Below, in pieces: positions 1 to 7,032 of a stretch of 54,165 bases of DNA. A model generated the notes under the pieces. That model made no database searches and had not been told where the DNA came from. It saw only the letters and a program-made list of their open reading frames with translations. Numbering within the stretch: the first letter of the stretch is position 1; the number at the start of each line of letters is the position of its first letter. The position numbers were made by a program, and so were the translations under genes. This DNA comes from Bacillus marinisedimentorum (lineage in GTDB: Bacteria > Bacillota > Bacilli > Bacillales > Bacillaceae_O): the NCBI RefSeq assembly GCF_001644195.2, contig NZ_LWBL02000061.1, forward strand, positions 1 to 54,165, read 5' to 3'.

Positions 1-171
1 CCCCCAAAACCAAAAATTGTCCCAAACAGCCAACCCCCGGCTGTTCGTTTTCATAAAACGGCAAGTTGCCCGGTTTGGGTCCACAGAAAATAGTGAGGCT
101 TCCGCATTTTGATTTTCAATATTAAAGTAATTTAAACCTAATCAATCATTCCAATACCCGGTGACTTTTCG

Positions 172-1187
172 TAATGCCAGGCGATATAGGCAGTGTTTAA
201 AAAATCAGCCTACCCTCCAGTAATAAAGGACAATACGGAACCCGATATACGAGAATTTAAATACCCTGCAAGAGAAGCAGAGGAAATAAGGTATTCTGAA
301 GGTGGTGTCATAAAGGAGATTCCAGGCCAACGGCCGCAGCGTATCATTGTTCATCGAAATATTTAAAACAACGTGTGGTTTGTAAAACCGGTTTAACGAT
401 ATGTTAGAATCGTGCCGATGTACTGTATCGCAGGTCGATATACGCACCTTCACCTAAAAACCCATATAACCATGGAGGAAAGCGATATGGAACCCGATAT
501 GCAGCTATAGAAGGGAGCAGGGCAAGAATCATCATCCTATTATCAGCAGGAGAAGCAGTGATAAGTCTTGAATAACTTGAATTATCTAAGTGACATCTTT
601 GCATGTTGTATCGCATGACGATATGAAAATCATCCAAAACCGGATAATGATAAATAATGAGTATGTAAGCTGATATGTAATCAAACTATACGGCAGGGCA
701 AACGAAGGACCATATACTGTTGTCTCGTTGATGGTTATTTTCTAAAGGATCGATGTTCTAACCACAAGTTCCTGTAGCGTCTTGCGATACGGCATGAAGC
801 CAATGTATCTGCTCCTTGCGGCACACCATATCGCCAGGCGATATAACACTTGCAAAATCTTTGAAAAACCTGCATATTAATAGAAAAGGAGGCCCGATAT
901 GCGACACGATATACAACCGAATGAACGCTCTTTTTCTTCCAAGGAAGTTGCGGAAGAAGTGGGGATTGCGACCCCAACTGTTCGAAAGTATGGCCAAATT
1001 CTAGAACGAAATGGGTATGAGTTTTTTAAAGAAGGGGATCGGCGTATATTTGTCCAGTCTGATATAGAAGCGCTCATAGCGATACGCGATACGGACCAGC
1101 CCCTCGACGTTGCTGCCAAAGACCTTGTGGCTCAGCAAAAAGAGAGACTGGAAGGCTCCGATGAAACAGAGATATCGATACCCGATA
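172..1187. repeat. Array of 15-bp dyads, TATCG-N5-CGATA
   Basis: Four perfect copies of TATCG, five bases, CGATA lie at 426-440, 609-623, 829-843 and 1173-1187. Seven more keep the same five-base gap with a degenerate left half: 172-186 (TAATG), 233-247 (ATACG), 485-499 and 897-911 (ATATG), 661-675 (GTATG, right half TGATA), 775-789 and 1077-1091 (TAGCG). Unpaired CGATA or CGATAT words occur at 397, 483, 895, 1080 and 1176. Eight sites lie in the non-coding 0.9 kb, one covers the start codon of the MerR-like gene, and two are inside it. Ten fixed bases would occur about 0.001 times per kb by chance, so this is a real family of protein-binding-type sites. The cognate protein is inferred to be the adjacent gene product. 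Confidence 0.85.
816..847 (+). promoter_or_regulatory. Candidate MerR-type promoter/operator of the 899 gene
   Basis: TTGCGG (816-821) and TATAAC (842-847) are 20 bp apart, and the perfect dyad at 829-843 lies in this long spacer. MerR-family regulators typically bind a dyad inside an over-long 19-20 bp spacer. The -35 is weak (TTG matches only), so this is a suggestion. A second possible promoter, TTGCAA (850-855), 17 bp, CATATT (873-878), would start transcription within the ribosome binding site and is less likely to make a translatable message. Confidence 0.3.
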
Positions 1188-1606
1188 CATATGACAATTC
1201 ACTTCAGGATTCAAGTCAATTAAAAGAGTTTTTAATGGTTTTAACTAATGAACTTGCAGCCGCACGTGAAATGAATGTCCAATTGAAAAAGGATATGTCC
1301 CAGCTGAAAACAACGGTTTCACGCCTTCAGCAAGATCATCATGCGATCAGTTCAGGTATTGGAAACTCCGCACAAAAGACGCAGGCCAAAATTGAAAAAT
1401 TAACACAGCAGCAAAAGACCCATTATGAAACATTGCTGGAGCAAGAAAAGCAAAAAAGCGAATTCTTACAACAAGAGTTACAAAGTATACGGGAAGAACA
1501 GAAGAAGGAATGGCGCGCCCAAAATGATTTCAATAAACGTTTAGAAGAAGCAATGCGAAAACCTAAAGGAAGTTGGGAGAAGCTGTTCGCCATGTTCCGC
1601 AAATAA
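899..1606 (+). CDS. MerR-type HTH, coiled-coil DNA-binding protein (RacA-like architecture, DUF3967-like C-terminus)
   Basis: 235 aa. Residues about 11-60 form a MerR-like winged helix-turn-helix (SSKEVAEEVGIATPTVRKYG, then a wing with GDRRIF and the SDIEALI helix). Residues about 100-215 are rich in Q, K and E and look like long coiled coil. The last ~20 residues (PKGSWEKLFAMFRK) form a short amphipathic aromatic/basic segment like the C-termini of MerR-plus-DUF3967 proteins, which I recall from Bacillus plasmids and chromosomes. The order HTH, coiled coil, short C-terminal motif recalls RacA, the kinetochore-like protein of B. subtilis, although sequence similarity is not obvious. Start ATG 899 has AAAAGGAGG at 884-892. 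The CGATAT word at 895-900 overlaps the start codon and further dyads lie inside the gene, suggesting it binds its own locus. Function is unproven; alternatives are a plain autoregulator or a plasmid-derived partition remnant. Confidence 0.8.
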   Translation: MRHDIQPNERSFSSKEVAEEVGIATPTVRKYGQILERNGYEFFKEGDRRIFVQSDIEALIAIRDTDQPLDVAAKDLVAQQKERLEGSDETEISIPDTYDNSLQDSSQLKEFLMVLTNELAAAREMNVQLKKDMSQLKTTVSRLQQDHHAISSGIGNSAQKTQAKIEKLTQQQKTHYETLLEQEKQKSEFLQQELQSIREEQKKEWRAQNDFNKRLEEAMRKPKGSWEKLFAMFRK

Positions 1607-1762
1607 GCGGTTATCAATTTATTTTTTATAAAATATAGACGGCCTTCTTGATTTTTGGCATATGTACGCTTGAGTCTACTATGGATTCAAGTGTTCTTTT
1701 GTTTTTTCCAGTCCCCTGACTTCCACCTCGATACCCTGAACTCATATGGCAGTGGAGTAAGT

Positions 1763-1810
1763 GAATCAAAAAGGAACTCCCTTAAAGGCAGGAAGTTCCT
1801 TGATTTTATG
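1763..1810. terminator. Bidirectional terminator between convergent genes
   Basis: AAGGAACT (1771-1778) pairs with AGTTCCTT (1794-1801). ATCAAAA lies before it and GATTTTAT after it, giving U-rich tails on both strands. It separates the converging MerR-like gene and the lipoprotein gene. Confidence 0.6.
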
Positions 1811-1844
1811 TTTGCATTAAGCGAAGTAATCTTGTCTTAAGATT

Positions 1845-2873
1845 CTACTCTTCAACAAGCACAGCATCCTTCTTCATCTCATCAGTCACTTCAATGCCCT
1901 GATCTGCAGCTGCCTTCTTGTTGATCATCAAATCAAGAGTTTCCGGATACTCGACAGGGATTTCAGCCGGGGCTTTGCCGTTGAGAACGTCGACTGCCAT
2001 TTCTCCGGTACGGTAGCCAAGGTCATGATATTCAAAGCCGAATCCGGCAAATCCGCCGCGCTTTACAGAGTCTGATTCACCGACAAACAGAGGGATATCT
2101 TTTTCATTGGCGATTCCGATGACGGATTCAAGGCCAGCAACCACTGTATTGTCTTTCGGGATGTAAATGACATCGACACGGCCGATAAGAGACTGGGCCG
2201 CCTGTTTAACTTCTGACGTCGTCGCGACAGTCGCCTCCACAGATTGGAGGTCAAGCCCTTCCATAGCCTTTTTGGCATTTTCGACATTTACTCGGGAGTT
2301 TTGTTCACCAGAATTGTAAATGATGCCCACCTTCTTCGCATCGGGGAAAAATGCTGCGATTGACTCCATTGTGTTTTTGATAGCGTCAGGATGCGTGTCT
2401 GATGTTCCTGTTGCATTTCCACCCGGGCTGTCAAAGCTTTTGACAAGTTCAGCACCGACAGGATCAGTGATTGCGGTAAATAGGATTGGAATCGTGGTTG
2501 TGGAGCTGAGAGCTGCCTGGGCGCTCGGTGTGGAGATGGCGAAAATCAAATCAACTTCATCACCTGCGAATTTTTGGGCAATTGACTGGTTGTTGCTCAT
2601 GTCCCCTTGGGCAAGCTGGGTGTCAAGTTTGAGGTTGACGCCTTCTTCATAACCATTGTCTTTTAATGCTTCAATAAATCCTTCTCTGGCTGCATCAAGT
2701 GACGGATGTTCAACAATTTGCGTAATGCCGACTGTAACCGATTCTTTCGCATCCGTCTTTGCACCCGCGGTTTTTGTTTCGCCATCTGTTTCCTCGCTAG
2801 CCGACGAACCGCAGGCAGCCAGAATAATCAATACACTTACCAGTAAAACGAAACCAGCCAGTAATTTTTTCAT
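1845..2873 (-). CDS. ABC transporter substrate-binding lipoprotein (ABC_sub_bind / TrpX-like family)
   Basis: 342 aa from ATG 2873, chosen because GGGGGA precedes it and because it gives a proper lipoprotein signal: MKK, a hydrophobic stretch and the lipobox LAAC at about residues 17-20. Mature residues show the fold typical of the ABC_sub_bind family (VTVGITQIVEHPSLDAAREG near the N-terminus, then STPSAQAAL, ITDPVGAELV and YIPKDNTVVAGLE). Known members bind amino acids such as tryptophan or similar small ligands; the ligand cannot be read from the sequence. No permease or ATPase gene follows: downstream there is a terminator and a convergent gene. It is therefore an orphan here, and partners would have to be encoded elsewhere. 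A sigma-A promoter lies at 2917-2946. Confidence 0.85.
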   Translation of the reverse strand: MKKLLAGFVLLVSVLIILAACGSSASEETDGETKTAGAKTDAKESVTVGITQIVEHPSLDAAREGFIEALKDNGYEEGVNLKLDTQLAQGDMSNNQSIAQKFAGDEVDLIFAISTPSAQAALSSTTTIPILFTAITDPVGAELVKSFDSPGGNATGTSDTHPDAIKNTMESIAAFFPDAKKVGIIYNSGEQNSRVNVENAKKAMEGLDLQSVEATVATTSEVKQAAQSLIGRVDVIYIPKDNTVVAGLESVIGIANEKDIPLFVGESDSVKRGGFAGFGFEYHDLGYRTGEMAVDVLNGKAPAEIPVEYPETLDLMINKKAAADQGIEVTDEMKKDAVLVEE

Positions 2874-2916
2874 CCAATCCCCCATTTGTTTAAAAATTAA
2901 AAAATTTCTGATATTT

Positions 2917-2946
2917 ATTATAAAGCGAAGCATGTCCAACTTGCAA
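2917..2946 (-). promoter_or_regulatory. Sigma-A promoter of the lipoprotein gene
   Basis: Read on the minus strand, TTGCAA (2946-2941), an 18-bp spacer and a perfect TATAAT (2922-2917). The predicted start leaves a leader of about 35 nt before ATG 2873. The rest of the 2947-3192 interval shows no gene, riboswitch or T-box that I can recognise. Confidence 0.55.
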
Positions 2947-3192
2947 TAATAATTTGTGGTTTTTCCAATGAGAGAGGCGGAATTTTCAGGGGGATTTTCC
3001 TTATTGAACGGAACAGGAGTCAATAAAAGACCTTTAGGTAATAATGGATGGGCCCTGGCAGGCTCTTTTGTTTTGTCCGGATTCCGTTCGGAAGATTTTA
3101 TTTGTTTTTCCAGCAGAGACAAACAAAATCATTTAATCTCTTCATATAAATAAGTATCAGCCGGAAAGGAATCAACTTTTCTATTAAAATAT

Positions 3193-3222
3193 GTATAGAT
3201 GATGTCATAACGGGCAATGCTT
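3193..3222 (+). promoter_or_regulatory. Sigma-F-type promoter of csfB
   Basis: GTATA (3193-3197), a 15-bp spacer and GGCAATGCTT (3213-3222) fit the sigma-F pattern GYWTA-N15-GGNRANANTW with one mismatch. csfB of B. subtilis is a sigma-F gene, so the position is as expected. Confidence 0.55.
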
Positions 3223-3242
3223 GTAATATGGAGGTGGAGGAG

Positions 3243-3443
3243 ATGGGTTCTTATATGGCAAATAAGGCGGGGGAAACATGTGTTGTCTGTGAAGAGCCGA
3301 AAGCGAACGGTATTCATTTATATACACGGTTCATCTGCAGGGAATGCGAAAAAGAAATGGTAAAGACAGACACGAGTGATGAGAGGTATCATTTTTATTT
3401 GAAACAGTTGAAAAAGGTCCTTCAGCCTGAACAATATTCATAG
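3243..3443 (+). CDS. csfB: CsfB (Gin), sporulation anti-sigma factor
   Basis: 66 aa. Two CXXC pairs (CVVCEEPKANGIHLYT and FICRECEK) form the zinc site that characterises Gin/CsfB, and the protein ends in YS like the B. subtilis protein as I recall it (64 aa). CsfB is made under sigma-F in the forespore, inhibits sigma-G until engulfment is complete, and also acts on sigma-E. Start ATG 3243 is chosen over the in-frame ATG 3228 because GGAGGTG at 3230-3236 sits 6 nt before it and overlaps the upstream ATG. A sigma-F-type promoter lies just upstream. In B. subtilis xpaC and yaaN follow csfB; here they are missing and yaaO is next. Confidence 0.9.
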   Translation: MGSYMANKAGETCVVCEEPKANGIHLYTRFICRECEKEMVKTDTSDERYHFYLKQLKKVLQPEQYS

Positions 3444-3590
3444 TTTACAAGAATGGTCCTGGCTTCGGCACCTTATTCATGTGCAAGCCTAACGATATAA
3501 AATAGTATAACAGGTTCGGTTTTAAATACTCAGTACAAATGCAACTGACAAGATAAGAGATACTAAAATCAGTAAAAAAAAAATAAATCG

Positions 3591-3636
3591 GAAAAATGGC
3601 GTGTGAACTGACATCAGTTTTGACACGCCGTTTTTC
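3591..3636 (+). terminator. Strong, possibly bidirectional terminator after csfB
   Basis: GAAAAATGGCGTGT (3591-3604) pairs with ACACGCCGTTTTTC (3623-3636), with a smaller ACTG/CAGT hairpin in the loop. A-rich DNA before and T-rich DNA after suit both directions. The 3444-3590 stretch before it shows no gene. Confidence 0.65.
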
Positions 3637-3720
3637 TGATTTAAATTGTAAATTTCTTAGAAATGGTAGTAGTCTATTCTGGAGATCACCCGTTCCTTTC
3701 CGCGCTTGCTTTCTTTGCCG

Positions 3721-3797
3721 GAGATCCCGCAGGAGCATAGCGACGAGGAAGCGCACCGCCCCCCGAGGAAAGCGAGTTCCTGCTGCGTAAATCAACT
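3721..3797. repeat. Partial BCR-like GC-rich intergenic repeat
   Basis: The segment has the words CCCGCAGGAGCATAGCGACG and GAGGAAAGCGAGTTCCTGC. These resemble a dispersed GC-rich intergenic element that I recall from many Bacilli genomes. A second, different partial copy is at 49840-49898 and shares GGAAAGCGAG and CCTGC.GCG. No coding capacity is apparent. Confidence 0.5.
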
Positions 3798-4005
3798 TCC
3801 CGTTTAATAGTGCAAGGTATGAAGATCAAATTCCTTCCTTATTCCACAACCCTGCCCCGTTGAAGAACAAGAATACCCCATATCCACGTTGGTATTCACA
3901 TAATATTCCATTTTCATTGTGATGAGGCCATTTCTATTTGAGCATTCCTTTATAAAAGACTGCCTGTTTTCTAATTGCCTCCCTGCATACAAGGCGGCTG
4001 CTTCT

Positions 4006-4014
4006 TGTTATAAT
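4006..4014 (+). promoter_or_regulatory. Extended -10 promoter before yaaO
   Basis: TGTTATAAT is a perfect extended -10 (TGN plus TATAAT). No good -35 is seen 17 bp upstream. Transcription would start about 25 nt before the yaaO ATG. Confidence 0.45.
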
Positions 4015-4044
4015 AAAGGGAAAAGATTGAAAGTGAGATTTTTT

Positions 4045-5481
4045 ATGAATGAGTCTTTACCGCTTTTTTCTGCACTTCAGCAGCATGACAGGCAGCATCC
4101 GGTTTCCTTTCATGTTCCTGGCCATAAATATGGTAACGTCTTCCCAAAAGCCGGGACGGATTACTTTGCAAATGTATTGAAACTGGATGCGACCGAGCTT
4201 TCCGGCCTTGATGATTTGCATGATCCGGAAGGGCCGATCAAGAAGGCGCAGGAATTTGCCGCAGCTTTCTATGGTGCAGATGAAACGTTTTTTCTTGTAA
4301 ATGGGACCACTGCCGGGAATTTGGCGATGATTTTTTCGGTTTGCGGTGAGGATGATGTCGTGCTAGTCCAGCGGAACAGCCATAAATCGATCATGAACGG
4401 GTTGCAGCTTTCCGGTGCCAGGCCTGTTTTTCTGGTTCCAGATACCGAACAGCAAACGATGACGGCAGGCAAGGTGGGCGCAGAAGCGGTCAGGGAAGCG
4501 ATCAGGCGCTATCCTGATGCCAGGGCATTGATTTTGACCCATCCGAGTTATTACGGGTTGGCATGGGATCTCGAAGAAGTGATCGCTTCCGCTCATGACA
4601 GCAATATTCCGGTGCTTGTCGACGAGGCTCACGGTGCTCATTTCGCCATCGGATGTCCTTTCCCGGATTCCGCTCTCCAGTACGGAGCAGATGCGGTTGT
4701 CCAATCGGCTCATAAGACGCTCCCTGCCATGACAATGGCTTCTTTTTTACATGTACAGGGGCATCGGATTGACAGGGATAAACTTGCACATTACCTAGCG
4801 ATGCTGCAATCAAGCAGTCCGTCTTATCCGCTGATGGCATCACTTGATCTTGCAAGATATTATATTGAAAAAATGAAACCGAATGCGGCAGTCATTGCCT
4901 CACGCAGCATGGAGTTCAGGGAGAAACTCGGCCAGTCCTCTTTGCTGAATATAATCGATCATGCGGAAGGATACAGGCTTGACCCTCTGAAGGTCACGGT
5001 GCAGCCGGCCGGAAATATTTCCGGCTACATGCTTCATGATATTCTTGCTGAACACCGCATATTTGCGGAGCTTGCTGATCCATTGAATGTGCTGCTCGTC
5101 CTGCCGCTTTCCTGCGATTTTCCGGCACTGGAAATGGCGGAGCGCATTATCGGAGCGCTTTCCAAAACACCGGGCCTGCAGGGGCTGAACACACATGCCT
5201 TCAAGCAGCGCCGCCAGGCGGACCGGTTAGAAGAATTGCCGTACTCCTATCATGAGTTAAAACAATTCGAAATGGAACGGATCAGGTTTTCACAGGCGCT
5301 CGGCTGCATTGCGGCAGAACCGGTCATTCCTTATCCGCCGGGCATCCCGCTTTTGCAGACCGGTGAACAAATCACCATGGTGCATTATAATGAAGTAAGG
5401 AATCTTGCGGCACACGGCACAAAATTCCAGGCAAAACACCATCCGCTCGATGACGGAATATTGGTTTACAGCATAAAATAG
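4045..5481 (+). CDS. yaaO: YaaO, PLP-dependent Orn/Lys/Arg decarboxylase family protein
   Basis: 478 aa, close to B. subtilis YaaO (480). Fold-type-I PLP enzyme of the Orn/Lys/Arg decarboxylase major-domain family: FHVPGHKYG near residue 22, NGTTAGN at 86-92 (phosphate/PLP contact), DEAHGAH at 193-199 (the Asp that binds the pyridine N), and SAHK at 221-224 with Lys224 as the PLP lysine. The C-terminal domain is shorter than in inducible enterobacterial decarboxylases. The substrate (lysine, arginine or ornithine) cannot be fixed from sequence. ATG 4045 is preferred to the upstream in-frame ATG 3919 because homology begins there and AAAGTGAG precedes it. It heads the tmk-holB gene run; tmk starts 25 bp after its stop. 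Confidence 0.88.
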   Translation: MNESLPLFSALQQHDRQHPVSFHVPGHKYGNVFPKAGTDYFANVLKLDATELSGLDDLHDPEGPIKKAQEFAAAFYGADETFFLVNGTTAGNLAMIFSVCGEDDVVLVQRNSHKSIMNGLQLSGARPVFLVPDTEQQTMTAGKVGAEAVREAIRRYPDARALILTHPSYYGLAWDLEEVIASAHDSNIPVLVDEAHGAHFAIGCPFPDSALQYGADAVVQSAHKTLPAMTMASFLHVQGHRIDRDKLAHYLAMLQSSSPSYPLMASLDLARYYIEKMKPNAAVIASRSMEFREKLGQSSLLNIIDHAEGYRLDPLKVTVQPAGNISGYMLHDILAEHRIFAELADPLNVLLVLPLSCDFPALEMAERIIGALSKTPGLQGLNTHAFKQRRQADRLEELPYSYHELKQFEMERIRFSQALGCIAAEPVIPYPPGIPLLQTGEQITMVHYNEVRNLAAHGTKFQAKHHPLDDGILVYSIK

Positions 5482-5506
5482 ATAAGACAGCAAAAGGAGA
5501 ATCGTT

Positions 5507-6154
5507 GTGAGAGGGTTATTTATTACGTTTGAAGGTCCTGATGGGGCCGGCAAGTCGACCCAGATAAAGAAACTGGCAAGTTATCTGGAAGAACAGGGCA
5601 TTCCATTTTTATTTACAAGAGAACCCGGCGGGACGGCTATCAGTGACAGGGTCCGTTCTTTGATCCTGGATCCGGAACATACAGAAATGAGAAATGAAAC
5701 AGAGGCACTGTTATATGCGGCATCCCGTGCCCAGCATGTAAGAGAAAAAATTGTACCTGCCGTGGATGAAGGCAAGGTGGTGCTGTGCGACAGGTTTGTT
5801 GATGCGTCAATCGCCTATCAAGGATATGGGCTTGGCATTGATCTGGATCAGATCAAACAGATCAATGCGTTTGCAACAGGCGGCGTAGCGCCGGATCGCA
5901 CATATATGATTGACGTGCCTGCTGAAGAGGGCAAAAAACGGCTCATTGAACGATCGGCTGGCCAGGAAGGGATGGACCGCATCGAACAGAAGCAGCTTGA
6001 CTATCATGAAAGAGTCCGTGAAGGATTCCACGCCATCTGCCGCGAAAATGAAAACCGGATTGCCCTTATAGACGGAGTCCGGCCAGTGGAAGAAATTTTT
6101 ACGGAGATAAGGGAAGACTTTGCCCGTCTCCTGAATTCCCATTCCAATTCCTAA
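5507..6154 (+). CDS. tmk: Thymidylate kinase
   Basis: 215 aa. Phosphorylates dTMP to dTDP with ATP in the cytoplasm, an essential step of dTTP supply. The P-loop FEGPDGAGKST is at residues 8-18, the substrate motif TREPGGT at 37-43 and the DR motif (CDRFVDASIAYQG) at 95-96, followed by an Arg-rich lid (GKKRLIERSAGQ). The start is GTG 5507 with AAAAGGAGA just upstream. It lies between yaaO and darA in the usual Bacillus operon, feeding dTTP next to the replication gene holB. Confidence 0.97.
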   Translation: MRGLFITFEGPDGAGKSTQIKKLASYLEEQGIPFLFTREPGGTAISDRVRSLILDPEHTEMRNETEALLYAASRAQHVREKIVPAVDEGKVVLCDRFVDASIAYQGYGLGIDLDQIKQINAFATGGVAPDRTYMIDVPAEEGKKRLIERSAGQEGMDRIEQKQLDYHERVREGFHAICRENENRIALIDGVRPVEEIFTEIREDFARLLNSHSNS

Positions 6155-6164
6155 GAAAGGATGA

Positions 6165-6500
<336 letters not shown>

Positions 6501-6580
6501 ACGGTAACAGAAAAAAGGCTGCAAGTATAAGACTGCGTTTAGGGTTAAATTGACAGCCTTCAATAAAGGGGAAGTGAATC

Positions 6581-7018
6581 TTGAAAATCAACCATGAACT
6601 CAGGCCGAGACTGGAAAACAGCCGGCCTGAAGCAAACAGGCAGCAGCCGTCTTCCGCTTCTTTCGGAAAGTATGTCCAAAACCATGGCGAAAAGCTGCAG
6701 CTTGAACAGCTTAATATGTTGATGGCCGATATTGAAAAGCAAGGTGCACGGCTTGTGCGCTCGCGTAATTTCCAGGACCTGGCCCGTTATAAAAACATGG
6801 TGAAGCAATTTCTGAAAGAGGCAGTCAACTCCGGCCTTGATTTAAAAAAGTCCAATAGCTGGAATGGCCAGGGACACAGGACGCTCACCATTGTCGAACA
6901 GGTGGATGAGCAGCTTTCAGCACTGACGGATGAAGTGCTGATGAAAGAACAGAAATCAATCGATCTCCTTGACCGCATCGGCGAAATCAAGGGTCTTTTA
7001 GTGAATTTATATACGTAA
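6581..7018 (+). CDS. yaaR: YaaR family protein (DUF327)
   Basis: 145 aa versus 146 in B. subtilis. A small, helical, charged cytoplasmic protein with no membrane segment; the function is not known. Start TTG 6581 is preceded by AAAGGGGAAG, and no ATG fits better. Residues about 30-90 (SFGKYVQNHGEKLQLEQLNM) and the Asn-Gly-Gln stretch before HRTLTIVEQVDEQL are the conserved parts as I recall them. It lies between darA and holB as in B. subtilis. Confidence 0.85.
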   Translation: MKINHELRPRLENSRPEANRQQPSSASFGKYVQNHGEKLQLEQLNMLMADIEKQGARLVRSRNFQDLARYKNMVKQFLKEAVNSGLDLKKSNSWNGQGHRTLTIVEQVDEQLSALTDEVLMKEQKSIDLLDRIGEIKGLLVNLYT

Positions 7019-7032
7019 GAGAGTGATCAGAC

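Noticed and set aside
816-1004. Reading frame of 62 codons overlapping the MerR-like gene start
   Set aside because: It has no ribosome site, no recognisable motifs and overlaps the well-supported gene in another frame.
1655-1840. 61-codon frame after the MerR-like gene
   Set aside because: It contains the bidirectional terminator and has no ribosome site.
3445-3795. Minus-strand frame of 116 codons opposite the csfB-yaaO interval
   Set aside because: It runs through a terminator hairpin and the GC-rich repeat, and its translation shows no domain.
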